Assembly (NCBI GenBank): GCA_002869895.2
Contig: NEWP02000002.1
Coordinates: forward strand, 1-64,000
Direction: 5' to 3'
DNA length: 64,000 bases
Source: Nitrospira sp. CG24E
Lineage (GTDB): Bacteria; Nitrospirota; Nitrospiria; Nitrospirales; Nitrospiraceae
Of the stretch, positions 18,701-25,927 are shown in pieces. The position numbers and the translations under genes were made by a program. The notes under the pieces are model-generated. The model did no database searches, was not told the origin of the DNA, and saw only the letters and a program-made list of their open reading frames with translations. Each line of letters opens with the position of its first letter. Positions within the stretch are counted from its first letter, which is position 1.

Positions 18701-21700
18701 AGTTGGCGGTCGAGAAACCACTGTCGGCCCGCTTGACGATCAACTCGCCGGTCGGCGCGCCGACCGGCACATCGCCGGTAATCACGCTGTTCGACCAGGT
18801 CACGTTCTGCAACGGAACCCCAGGAATCCCACCGATCGTGACCACCCCTTCGGTCGTGCCGAACCCGAAGTCCCGCGTCACGACGGCGCCGAGGTTGCCC
18901 TCGGTTCTGATCGCGTTGGGATCCGGCACCTGCACCGATCCCACCGACGTGATCGTCAACTGGCGGCTGCCGACGTCGGCGATGAAGGGACCGCCGCCGA
19001 CTCCATTGCCGGCCGCAGTGACGGAGAAGATCTTGGGCGTCTTATCCGCGCATTCGCAGTCGGTCTGCACATTGCCCGGTCCGACGAAGGCGGCGACCGG
19101 AAGGATCGGTGTATCCGCATAGAGCGTCTTTCCTACCTCCATATGCAGAGTCCAACAAACCTGGCCGTACTGCTTGTTATAGAAAGGATCGATCACCGAC
19201 TGCCCCGTTGCCGCATCTGTGATCGGTCCGGGTGAATTGAGACAGATCTGCATCATATGAGGCGCGACACCGCTGGGCGTCGGCGCATTGATGGTGTAGG
19301 TGGAGGGTACCATCGCATTGTAGCTGCCGAACTGGTCGGTATAGACCCGCACGATTTCCCGTCCCGTCCAATCGCGGAACGAGACCGGCAGCCAGGACGG
19401 CGCCGCTTTTTCGCTGAAATTCGGCGAGAGCGGATTGAACTCGTTGGCCAGGTCGTTCAGGATGAAGCCCTTGACCTGCGCCGCCACCGGCACGTCGGTG
19501 TACATGAAGAAATTGACTCCAGGGTTTGCTCCGCTCGTCAGGGCAATGGCCTTTCGGTCGCAGAGCGGAGTGTCCGCGCCGGCATTGGGCGCTGCAACGC
19601 CTGGAAACAACGTGAGTTGTGGCGGCACTCGGTGCAGCTCGCCGACGCAGGCCGGCGGAAGTGCCAAGGGGCTGACGACCGGAGCATCGCCGAAATCGAC
19701 ATTCTTCGATTCTTCGGTCTGATGCTCGTAACCTTTCGGGGTCACGGCTTCGACAATGTACTTCCCTGCCACCAGCGGCGTTGCCGCTCCCGTGGGTAAC
19801 CAGCCGCCCGGGATATACGTCGTGAAGGCATAGCCTCCGTCGAACACCGCTGGACGTACCTGGTTAAAATTCCGAAGACCGTCGTAGCATTTGCCGTTCT
19901 GATAAAACGGATCGAGAGGATTGCCTGGACAGTCGGTCGGGAGGCTGTCGTCCCAACTGTCGGTCGATGCGATCTGCACGGCATCGCCGGCATTGAATGT
20001 GAAGGCGGGGTCGTTCGTCCCTGCAGTGCCCCCAATGTCATTGCGCTTCACATCCTCCGGTCCCATCGTTCCGCTGCCGTCTCTCCAGCCGAATGGATAG
20101 TGATCTACATCGGCCAGTTCGATGGTCCCACTGCCGTTGACGTCGTCGATGATGTTGTCGCCAAGCTGATCCCGATAGAGGAACAGGGGGACACGGGGAA
20201 TGCCCGGCTCCCACGTTTCGGCTCCTGCGTAGGCGGGATCGTTCTCGGCTCGTGTCGTCGCATACTGGACGATGCCGGAGATCCCTCCATTCTCGCCGGG
20301 CGCGTAATTCTTCTTCCCCCACTCGAACTTGTTCGTTGTGCCGAGGAAGGATTGAAACCCTTCAAGCAAGACCGGCCCGGTTTCCGTCCTCGTCGACGCG
20401 CCATCCGCTTGAATTTGCGGCGTCAGCTTTTCGCCCGGCGCGACCGGCCCGCCCGCATCGACGGTGACCGTGACGCCTGTGGCCTTAAAGCGCGCAAAAT
20501 CGACTTCCGCCACTTGCCAGCTGAAGAACGGGAAGATTTCGTCGAAAGGGACAAACCCGTCCACATCGGTTGGAAAAGATTGATAGATGGAGCCATCGCG
20601 AAAACGGAGATTCACGGCCTGATCTCGAATGCCGACCTCTCCCGAATCTCTGACTCCGTTTTCGTTGTCATCGAAGAATACGTAATGGTCCTGCGCCCCG
20701 AACCAACGGAACACGCCGACGTCGCCGAGATCCTGCCCCGCGCCGGTTACCGTGACCGGCACCAGGGCAAAAATGTTATCGAGGAATTGATCCCAGACGG
20801 CGAGTTGATAGGTGCCAGGCGGCACGTTGGGAACGGTGAAGGTGCTGTCCGCGTTGCATGCCGCAACATAGAGGCCTCTGCCGGCGCGTCCCAGGAGGAG
20901 TTCGTTCAAACCCACCCAGCATCCAGGCAGCGGGTGCCCCTTGTGCATGGTGTAGTCGGGAGGACGGGACATGTGCATGTTGACGATTCGGCCGGAAAGG
21001 CTCCCGCCGCCGACAAGGGCATTAAAGGGTTGCACGTAGCCGAATTCCGCATGGTGCCCCGCCGGGCCCAACTCGAAACTGTAGCGGGGCTCTTTGGCCT
21101 TGACCCAGGCGTCGATCGTTTTTGTCCCCTCGATGGTGGACGTCTGTTGCCAATTCGCTCCCACCAACGGGCTGATCGTCACACCATATTTCCCCGGCGG
21201 TAAATTCTTGATCACGGCCTCGCCGGCTCTGAGGTTGTAAGGATTGAGGCCCGCGTTGATTTCCGCCTGAGTGATCGTCGTGATAACGCCGCTACCGAGC
21301 AGGTAGACCGATCCGTCTGGGTTATAGAATGTTCCCAGCGGATTGCCGAACGCATCGGTGAGCACCGGTCCGCCCGCGTCCGCTATGAGGACGTTGAAGC
21401 CACCCAGGCCGCGCTCGCCTTGATCGAGCGCGTTATTGATGGGGGCCTTATCCTCGAACGCCATGACGAAAATCTGAGCGGTCGGAATCCGCTGCGAAGG
21501 GACGACGACGGTGGCATTCGTTTGGCCCGCCGCGATCGAGACACCGCTGATCGAATAACAGAGATCCGGCGTCGACGGTGTCGCGCAATGCGGCAATACG
21601 GAGATGAAATAGCGCTTCGTTGGATCTGGGATAGCGACGGTGGCCGCGCCTCCCGATGCGATCTCCCCCTTGTCGACCACCGGCATATAACTGCGATGGA

Positions 21701-21941
21701 AGTTGTAGGACAGACTATTGGGATTGGGAATTCCCGGCGCGACGAGAAAGGTCTGATCTTCTTGCAGCAACCAACGGAACCCCGTGCTGATCGAACTCCC
21801 GGCGCCGTCGTTTACCGTGAGGGAAACTGCCGGCGGCGTCTGCGCCGACAGACTCGCCGGCCCTCCGATGGTGAACATGAACGCGGCCACGACTCCCAAA
21901 TGCGTCGCGACTCTGCCAAACATCCGTCTCATCCCTTCCAT
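15795..21941 (-). CDS. Giant surface protein: SdrD-like, TIG, beta-helix and Ig-like domains
   Basis: A 2048-residue exported protein; ATG 21941 follows GAGGAGGAATTGTC. The signal peptide ends near SLSAQ. Residues ~30-900 are repeated SdrD B/carboxypeptidase-regulatory-like modules (ALDQGERGLGGFNVLI, FFDDNENGVRDSGEVGIRDQ, GTYQLAVWDQFLDN). A TIG/IPT-like module (about 1000-1100) is followed by a right-handed parallel beta-helix (about 1100-1650, beginning VAPGQSIQAALDAAVANDLI, with NNTVAHNDS-type turns and ending AIDAGNDG...DIGADE). After this come cadherin-like modules and a final domain shared with the 803-residue cupredoxin protein. It is first in the run of secreted-protein genes. Adhesion or a scaffold for the oxidase-like proteins is a reasonable guess. 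Confidence 0.85.
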   Translation of the reverse strand: MEGMRRMFGRVATHLGVVAAFMFTIGGPASLSAQTPPAVSLTVNDGAGSSISTGFRWLLQEDQTFLVAPGIPNPNSLSYNFHRSYMPVVDKGEIASGGAATVAIPDPTKRYFISVLPHCATPSTPDLCYSISGVSIAAGQTNATVVVPSQRIPTAQIFVMAFEDKAPINNALDQGERGLGGFNVLIADAGGPVLTDAFGNPLGTFYNPDGSVYLLGSGVITTITQAEINAGLNPYNLRAGEAVIKNLPPGKYGVTISPLVGANWQQTSTIEGTKTIDAWVKAKEPRYSFELGPAGHHAEFGYVQPFNALVGGGSLSGRIVNMHMSRPPDYTMHKGHPLPGCWVGLNELLLGRAGRGLYVAACNADSTFTVPNVPPGTYQLAVWDQFLDNIFALVPVTVTGAGQDLGDVGVFRWFGAQDHYVFFDDNENGVRDSGEVGIRDQAVNLRFRDGSIYQSFPTDVDGFVPFDEIFPFFSWQVAEVDFARFKATGVTVTVDAGGPVAPGEKLTPQIQADGASTRTETGPVLLEGFQSFLGTTNKFEWGKKNYAPGENGGISGIVQYATTRAENDPAYAGAETWEPGIPRVPLFLYRDQLGDNIIDDVNGSGTIELADVDHYPFGWRDGSGTMGPEDVKRNDIGGTAGTNDPAFTFNAGDAVQIASTDSWDDSLPTDCPGNPLDPFYQNGKCYDGLRNFNQVRPAVFDGGYAFTTYIPGGWLPTGAATPLVAGKYIVEAVTPKGYEHQTEESKNVDFGDAPVVSPLALPPACVGELHRVPPQLTLFPGVAAPNAGADTPLCDRKAIALTSGANPGVNFFMYTDVPVAAQVKGFILNDLANEFNPLSPNFSEKAAPSWLPVSFRDWTGREIVRVYTDQFGSYNAMVPSTYTINAPTPSGVAPHMMQICLNSPGPITDAATGQSVIDPFYNKQYGQVCWTLHMEVGKTLYADTPILPVAAFVGPGNVQTDCECADKTPKIFSVTAAGNGVGGGPFIADVGSRQLTITSVGSVQVPDPNAIRTEGNLGAVVTRDFGFGTTEGVVTIGGIPGVPLQNVTWSNSVITGDVPVGAPTGELIVKRADSGFSTANSVVVTVGNAGIPNVRTVAPGQSIQAALDAAVANDLILVQPGTYYEMLIMTKPVKLQGFGAASTHIIASQSQTTQLQTWREKMNVLVNCPPAQGGGQITLLPGQLNNTPVGLGGTGTCGFVPGTGLFKVDEGAGIFVAARINGPRAFNNVRTGRIDGFSVAGSATSPGIVVNGYARYLEISNNQVTNNQGTYGGGIRLGDPTITASAQNDHAFIHHNHIVQNGSQFSPGAGVALYTGSDNYWLTDNYICGNFATEDGGGVAHYGLSRDGLIGWNKIVFNQTFVQAVGGLGGSGAGGGLLVAGVQPVVGNPNQISAGAGSVAIVSNLIQGNNAGTGDGGGLLLQTINGLDVLASPLNSSTWYHVELFNNIIVNNVAGLAGGGIAMQDVAMVKMINNTVAHNDSTATAGLAFSAGVPNVSNPQPAGIVSSRHSAGLCQAFGQAAGCPRYTDPAMENNIVLNNRSMFWEVNTQVNPPVGQVKIAGVHDLKVLPEGSGFLLHPMNGILTDGAAGYDPSNQLVVDSTSVFANPYFNAPPGFGTVQPDGTILQLESTTTLATAAALDEGGNFIDVHYGPLTPGGSYHLSAGSPAIDAGNDGPVLSFPFLAFDYDGQPRPTDGNDPADGIARTDIGADERSTLASPPPSAVVKFTLRNAGNDQVIVDSLTNGAIVDRLVLCGNNCPVNIEAVTIPSPAPFQSIVLTLSGATSLTRSDNTNPYTMPGNNGGDYLGVALNPGAHTLTATPYSGPNGTGIARIPLTISFTVVGPPQFTSTAVTTATIGDLYTYDVDATTLATGSLTYSLTQVPPATRGVMTIDSGTGVISWTPAIPNPNASNPLVSYSNNVTVRATDAMGRFTNQTFTIAVSPKPETITVTSAVFHNLAGTINDSWTISGTSTVTVSNCTGTPNVCGNLTIRRTTGNALIGNATVEGSGNWTFTKVQPGVVQAVAGDTIRILSATGVVLNNVPITIQPN

Positions 21942-21991
21942 GACAATTCCTCCTCAATAATTCCTGTCAGTGACTGAAACCTTGACTCGCA

Positions 21992-22120
21992 TCACTCTTG
22001 GCTAAACCGAAGACCCTCTGCCTGCTGTTGTTGATCGCGGAGATGTTGCGTGAAGCGCTGCTCGCGCTTCCGTTCCCTCTCTGCCACATCGATTGTTCTA
22101 TTGTTCATTCGCTCACCCAT
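21992..22120 (-). CDS. Possible 42-residue charged small protein
   Basis: An open frame from ATG 22120 (or ATG 22108) to TGA at 21992-21994, just upstream of the giant-protein gene on the same strand. The product is very polar (AERERKREQRF, DQQQQAEGLRF) and would be a single helix. There is no strong ribosome site and no family resemblance, so it may be a leader peptide or a chance frame. Confidence 0.3.
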   Translation of the reverse strand: MGERMNNRTIDVAERERKREQRFTQHLRDQQQQAEGLRFSQE

Positions 22121-22290
22121 TGACGTCTCAGCTGACTGAGCAATGACTGCTCATCGGATTACTCATCGCTGGTCATGTGCAGGTATACGCTCCTGCGATA
22201 GCAGGCGCAGTCGCGCAACTACGACTTCTCACGAAAAACTTCACCCAATTTGTAGAGGAAACCCTACGCAACACTTTCGAGGGGGACTGC

Positions 22291-22305
22291 CCTCCGTTAG
22301 GAGGG
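22291..22305 (-). promoter_or_regulatory. CCCTCCT-NN-GGRGG motif upstream of the giant-protein gene
   Basis: On the minus strand this reads CCCTCCTAACGGAGG, an imperfect inverted repeat about 350 bases upstream of ATG 21941. Closely similar sequences lie at 25651-25665 and 28051-28066, each upstream of a LEPR-XLL gene in the same orientation. It is a candidate operator for a shared regulator. Confidence 0.4.
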
Positions 22306-22516
22306 TATCCCGGCGCGGTGCAATGGGCGGATCGGGAGATCTGTTTGACTGAAAGCAGAGAGAAAACTCTGCGCTTATGCGCCTGAATCGGAGAAGCGTT
22401 CCATCATGATGACGATACAATCAACCCATTCATCGACAGGCTACCTAGCCCGCATTAGTCATGACGTTCGTCGCGAAATCGCGCAGTCGCGTTGCGAGAC
22501 GGGCATGCGGAGGCCA

Positions 22517-22553
22517 GGGGACTGGCTCCGCCGTCTGCGGCGGTGCCTGTCCC
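22517..22553. repeat. GGGACTGGCTCCGCC palindromic repeat, copy 1
   Basis: GGGGACTGGCTCCGCCG and CGGCGGTGCCTGTCCC pair as a stem with a short loop. Copies of the same palindrome lie at 25831-25869 and 60426-60461. It is an intergenic short palindromic repeat of REP type. Confidence 0.6.
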
Positions 22554-22564
22554 GCTCTTCAGAC

Positions 22565-22599
22565 GGGGACAGACGCCAAAAAGAAAGGCGCCAGTCCCC
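22565..22599. repeat. Related GGGGAC...GTCCCC palindrome
   Basis: GGGGACAGACGCC and GGCGCCAGTCCCC form arms around an A-rich loop. It directly follows copy 1 of the GGGACTGGCTCCGCC palindrome and has the same outer bases but a different core. Confidence 0.45.
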
Positions 22600-22698
22600 A
22601 ACAGTACGTCGAGGGAACGAGTGGCGAGCCTGCCCGCCGAAGGCTCGTTGCAGCAGCGAATCCGCGATTGCAGCAGAGGGATTCACGAATAATGCGGG

Positions 22699-22827
22699 CT
22701 AGAGATACGCCGGCTTTCGATCGGCCCATCGCGCCGGACGCATGAGGACACTGAAGAGAATCACCGCAGAGATGATGCCCCCTACGACCAAACCCACTAT
22801 CTGCAACCAACCAGGGCAGGATGTCAT
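22699..22827 (-). CDS. Possible 42-residue single-pass membrane protein
   Basis: Open frame from ATG 22827 to TAG at 22699-22701. The product starts MTSCPGWLQIVGLVVGGIIS and continues with AVILFSVLMRPARW, so one hydrophobic segment of about 22 residues is followed by a basic, polar tail (positive-inside topology with the C-terminus in the cytoplasm). It has no strong ribosome site. The gene lies in the gap between the first LEPR-XLL gene and the giant-protein gene. The family is unknown. Confidence 0.35.
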   Translation of the reverse strand: MTSCPGWLQIVGLVVGGIISAVILFSVLMRPARWADRKPAYL

Positions 22828-22925
22828 GGAGTCTTTTATCGGCACGAGCAGGGCATGAAGTTCTGAGTGCTGATTCCTGAGTTCTGGGTTTTCTGACCTT
22901 CAGCCTTCACGTTTCACGCTTCACA

Positions 22926-22959
22926 GGTGTCGGTCACGCTATGCAGCGTGACCGACACC
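22926..22959 (-). terminator. 15-bp perfect hairpin after the first LEPR-XLL gene
   Basis: GGTGTCGGTCACGCT and AGCGTGACCGACACC form a perfect 15-bp stem with loop ATGC, 12 bases beyond the stop of the gene ending at 22972. There is no T-run, so it may stabilise the mRNA end or act as a factor-assisted terminator. Confidence 0.45.
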
Positions 22960-22971
22960 GATCCCGTCAGC

Positions 22972-25485
22972 TTAGCGGATCCTGTTGCTGACGTTCTTGA
23001 CGGTATTCTTATAGTTCCCCGTCACGTCCGTGAACGTCACCGTATCGAGATAGGTCCCGACAGCCGTGTGCGTCGTGCTGCTCAGGTCCAGCCCGGCGCT
23101 CAAATCTTCACCCAATACCCCCGTCGCCGTCCCGGTCGCCGTATGGGCTGCTCCATCGAAGAGCACGTCGTAGCCGGTCACCGTGATGATGGCATTGGCC
23201 TTGTTGATCGTGCTCTTCACGTTCTTGAGCGTGTTCTTATAGTTCCCCGTCACGTCCGTGAAGGTCACCGTATCGATATACGTGCCCGCATTGGTGTGTG
23301 ACGTGACACTCAAATCCAGCCCAGCACTCAAGTCCTCGCCCAGGACGCCCGTCGCCGTCCCGGTCGCCTGATGCGCTGCCCCATCGTAGGTCCCGACGTA
23401 GCCCGTCAGGCTGATCACGGCGTTGGCCTTGTTGATGGTGCTCTTGACGTTCTTGACCGTGTGCTTATAGTTCCCCGTCACGTCGGTGAAGGTCACCGTA
23501 TCGATGTACACACCCGCATTCGTATGGGACGTGACGCTCAGGTCCATCCCGGCACTCAAGTCCTCGCCCAGGACGCCCGTCGCCGTCCCGGTCGCCTGAT
23601 GCGATGCCCCGTCGTAGGTCCCGACGTAGCCCGTCAGGCTGATCACGGCGTTGGCCTTACTGATCGTGCTCTTCACGTTCTTGACGGTGTCCCTGTAGTT
23701 GCCCGTCACGTCCGTGAAGGTCACCGTATCGACGTACGAACCAGCATTGCTGTGCGATGTGACACTCAGGTTCAGGCCAACCAGGCTCTCACCCAAGACG
23801 CCGGTCGCCGTCCCCGTCGCCTGATGTACCGACCCGTCGTAGGTGCCATAGTAGCCCGTCAAGCTGAGCACGGCGTTGGCCTTGGTGATCACGATGGCCA
23901 CGCTGCCGTTCGTCTCGTTGTAGTTGGTCCCGCCGCTGAACGACCAGTCAGCCGTGCCGCCCGGCGCATTGGCGAAGCTCGCGCCCAGATTCAGCCCGGC
24001 GCTCAAGTCCTCGCCCAGCACGCCCGTCGCGCTGCCGGTCGCCCCGTGCGCCGCTGCATCATAGACGCCGGTGTAGCCGCTCACGTTGACTGTCGCGTCA
24101 GCCTTGGCGATATCTGCCGTCGTCGTATTGACCGGCGCAAGGGTATAGTTCTCCTTGTCCGTGCCTGTGAGAGTCGCACCTGTGAAGCTCACGAGCTTGC
24201 CGCTGCCGGCGTTCGCGTCAGAGAAGGTCGCAGTGCCGCCGCTCAGACCTACGACATCTGGGGCGATGACTCCCGCGAGCGTCGCGATCACACCGGACGT
24301 TGTGGTCGTACCGTCATAGACCTTGTTGTCCACTGTGAGATTGACCGTCAGTTCCTTGGCTGTGATGTTCCCTGTGCCGGTGAGGGTGGACGAGGCCAGG
24401 CTGTAGTTGAGCCTTTCTGTGCCGACGAGTGTCACGCCCGTGAGCGTCACGGTCTTGTTGCTGCCTGCATTCGCATCGCTGAAGGTTGCTGTGCTGAAGA
24501 CCACACTCACATCGTCTGGTGCGAGAACCCCAGTGAGCGTCACGATCACGCCGGTCGCTGCCGTGCTGCCGTCATACGCCTTGTCGTTCACGGTGAAGCT
24601 GGCCGTGAGTTGTTTCGGAGTCACCGTGTGTGTGATGCTGGCCGAGGTGCTGTCATTAAAAAACAGTTTGTCTCCTGTGACTGGGTCTGCTGCGCCGATA
24701 AATACGGCATGGAGATTCGGATGCGGTCCCTCAATGAGATACTGATTGACGGTGATGCTCCAGGTCGATGTTCCAACACCGGTGCTGTCGGGGACAGTGA
24801 AGGCCCCCATTAACGCCGACCCATCCCAGAACTCCACCGTGCCGGTCGGCGCATCGGTGCCAGCCGCAGCTGTCACAGTCGCGGTGAACGTCACAATATC
24901 TCCGTAGATGGTCGTGGGGGTGCTGGAGGTGAGCACGGTGGTCGTATTCACTGCCACGTCCGTGAACGCCTGAGTCGCCACAGCCCCCGACTCCTGGCCG
25001 GCGGCCGTCACTAAGAGAGACGAGTTCCTGTACTGCTCCTCTACAAACCAAGTGGTGCTGATGCTGCTGTTGACTGTGAGGTCGTTGTCCGGCGCAATCC
25101 AGTCTGCGATTCCATCGCCGCTCACGTCCGATCCCAGATGGGCCACAAACCCTCCGACTCCGTCTGTGACATACCAGGCTTCGTTGCCTGCCGGTCCTAC
25201 ATCAGACGTTGAGCCGATGTAATCCGCCATGCTGTCTGTGCGGGTCACTTGAAAATGCACCAGTTCACCGGACGTGAATTGCAGACCATCACCAGCCTGG
25301 TTCGAGGTCGTAATTACCGCTGTCTCACCCGGCGCATAGTCCAGATGATCGGTGGTGACCACCGCGGCCGTCATCGGTGTCGCCGACAGGAGCAGACGGG
25401 GTTCCATCGACTCCAGCACAAACGCATTGGCACGCGGCTCACGGCGATTACTCTTTTTGCGGGCAAACAGCTTCTTGAACTTCAT
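22972..25485 (-). CDS. LEPR-XLL domain protein with YDG and MBG repeats (paralogue 1)
   Basis: An 837-residue protein; ATG 25485 follows GGAGAG. It has no Sec signal. The N-terminus is very basic (MKFKKLFARKKSNRREPRAN) and is followed by LESMEPRLLLSA, the LEPR-XLL motif found at the N-terminus of large repeat proteins and thought to be a sorting signal. Residues ~45-200 are a domain shared with the second paralogue, and ~200-300 an Ig-like domain. Two YDG domains (KAYDGSTAATG, KVYDGTTTTSG) and then five MBG-type units of ~76 residues follow (GYVGTYDGA, GTATGVLGEDLSAGL, NAGTYIDTVTFTDVTGNY), ending KNVSNRIR. It is probably a secreted adhesin-like protein and a substrate of the export genes upstream. 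Confidence 0.88.
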   Translation of the reverse strand: MKFKKLFARKKSNRREPRANAFVLESMEPRLLLSATPMTAAVVTTDHLDYAPGETAVITTSNQAGDGLQFTSGELVHFQVTRTDSMADYIGSTSDVGPAGNEAWYVTDGVGGFVAHLGSDVSGDGIADWIAPDNDLTVNSSISTTWFVEEQYRNSSLLVTAAGQESGAVATQAFTDVAVNTTTVLTSSTPTTIYGDIVTFTATVTAAAGTDAPTGTVEFWDGSALMGAFTVPDSTGVGTSTWSITVNQYLIEGPHPNLHAVFIGAADPVTGDKLFFNDSTSASITHTVTPKQLTASFTVNDKAYDGSTAATGVIVTLTGVLAPDDVSVVFSTATFSDANAGSNKTVTLTGVTLVGTERLNYSLASSTLTGTGNITAKELTVNLTVDNKVYDGTTTTSGVIATLAGVIAPDVVGLSGGTATFSDANAGSGKLVSFTGATLTGTDKENYTLAPVNTTTADIAKADATVNVSGYTGVYDAAAHGATGSATGVLGEDLSAGLNLGASFANAPGGTADWSFSGGTNYNETNGSVAIVITKANAVLSLTGYYGTYDGSVHQATGTATGVLGESLVGLNLSVTSHSNAGSYVDTVTFTDVTGNYRDTVKNVKSTISKANAVISLTGYVGTYDGASHQATGTATGVLGEDLSAGMDLSVTSHTNAGVYIDTVTFTDVTGNYKHTVKNVKSTINKANAVISLTGYVGTYDGAAHQATGTATGVLGEDLSAGLDLSVTSHTNAGTYIDTVTFTDVTGNYKNTLKNVKSTINKANAIITVTGYDVLFDGAAHTATGTATGVLGEDLSAGLDLSSTTHTAVGTYLDTVTFTDVTGNYKNTVKNVSNRIR

Positions 25486-25650
25486 GTTGGACTCTCCTGT
25501 TGGTTAGTAATTATGAGGTGCGAAATTTATTTCTGAAGATGATGTGTTCCATCCGATCTATCTACTCATATGCGATTGGCCAAGTGGAATGCGTGCTATG
25601 TGTACACTTGCCGCTCGATAGGATGAAATCCATCTTAGGTGCAGGGAGAC

Positions 25651-25665
25651 CCCCCATAGGAGGGA
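25651..25665 (-). promoter_or_regulatory. CCCTCCT-NN-GGRGG motif upstream of LEPR-XLL paralogue 1
   Basis: Minus strand TCCCTCCTATGGGGG, about 165 bases upstream of ATG 25485. The first seven bases CCCTCCT are identical in all three copies, and spacing to the G-run is the same. Confidence 0.4.
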
Positions 25666-25830
25666 GAGAGGGAAGGGATGGAGGCTGATGCTCTTCTGTG
25701 CTTGCGCAACGCGCGGTCGGAGACTCCCCTCGTTGGACGTGCGCACTAGAAGACCAATCAGCCCCCATCCTTGAAGAGAACACAAGCAGGCTTGAAGGGA
25801 CCAGTTCTATAGTTCGAAGCGCGGAGGACA

Positions 25831-25869
25831 GGGGACTGGCTCCGCCTGCTGCGGCGGTGCCTTGTCCCC
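25831..25869. repeat. GGGACTGGCTCCGCC palindromic repeat, copy 2
   Basis: GGGGACTGGCTCCGCC and GGCGGTGCCTTGTCCCC form the arms. It is near-identical to the copy at 22517-22553, and each copy lies on the 3' side of one of the repeat-protein genes. Confidence 0.6.
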
Positions 25870-25881
25870 ATTCTCTGACCG

Positions 25882-25912
25882 CGGAGGTCACGCCGCTAAG
25901 GCGCGACCTCCG
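25882..25912 (-). terminator. Hairpin after the second LEPR-XLL gene
   Basis: CGGAGGTC-ACGCC and GGCGC-GACCTCCG form a 13-bp stem with one mismatch around GCTAA, 16 bases beyond the stop at 25928. No T-run follows. The position matches that of the hairpin at 22926-22959. Confidence 0.45.
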
Positions 25913-25927
25913 ATCGGCACGATCTGC

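Larger units (their letters stand above)
22121..22698. other. Upstream region of the giant-protein gene
   Basis: This stretch, with the two small frames on either side, fills the ~1-kb gap between the giant-protein gene and the first LEPR-XLL gene. It contains the CCCTCCT-type motif near 22300 and two palindromic repeats at 22517-22553 and 22565-22599. No further gene can be supported. Confidence 0.4.
25486..25927. other. Gap between the two LEPR-XLL genes
   Basis: This 442-base gap has no supported gene. It contains the upstream motif of paralogue 1 (25651-25665), a GGGACTGGCTCCGCC palindrome (25831-25869) and a hairpin after paralogue 2 (25882-25912). Each LEPR-XLL gene therefore appears to have its own promoter region and end structure. 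Confidence 0.5.

Noticed and set aside
17919-19235. Long plus-strand frame of 438 codons inside the giant-protein gene
   Set aside because: Antisense to a well-supported gene; composition is Arg/Asp/His-rich without domains or a ribosome site.
22972-23900. Regular DNA repeats that might be taken for a CRISPR array
   Set aside because: The units are ~228 bases, in frame, and encode the MBG repeats of a protein; there are no short repeats with unique spacers and no cas genes.
23371-24813. Plus-strand frame of 480 codons with repeated segments
   Set aside because: The repeats only mirror the MBG units of the LEPR-XLL gene on the other strand.
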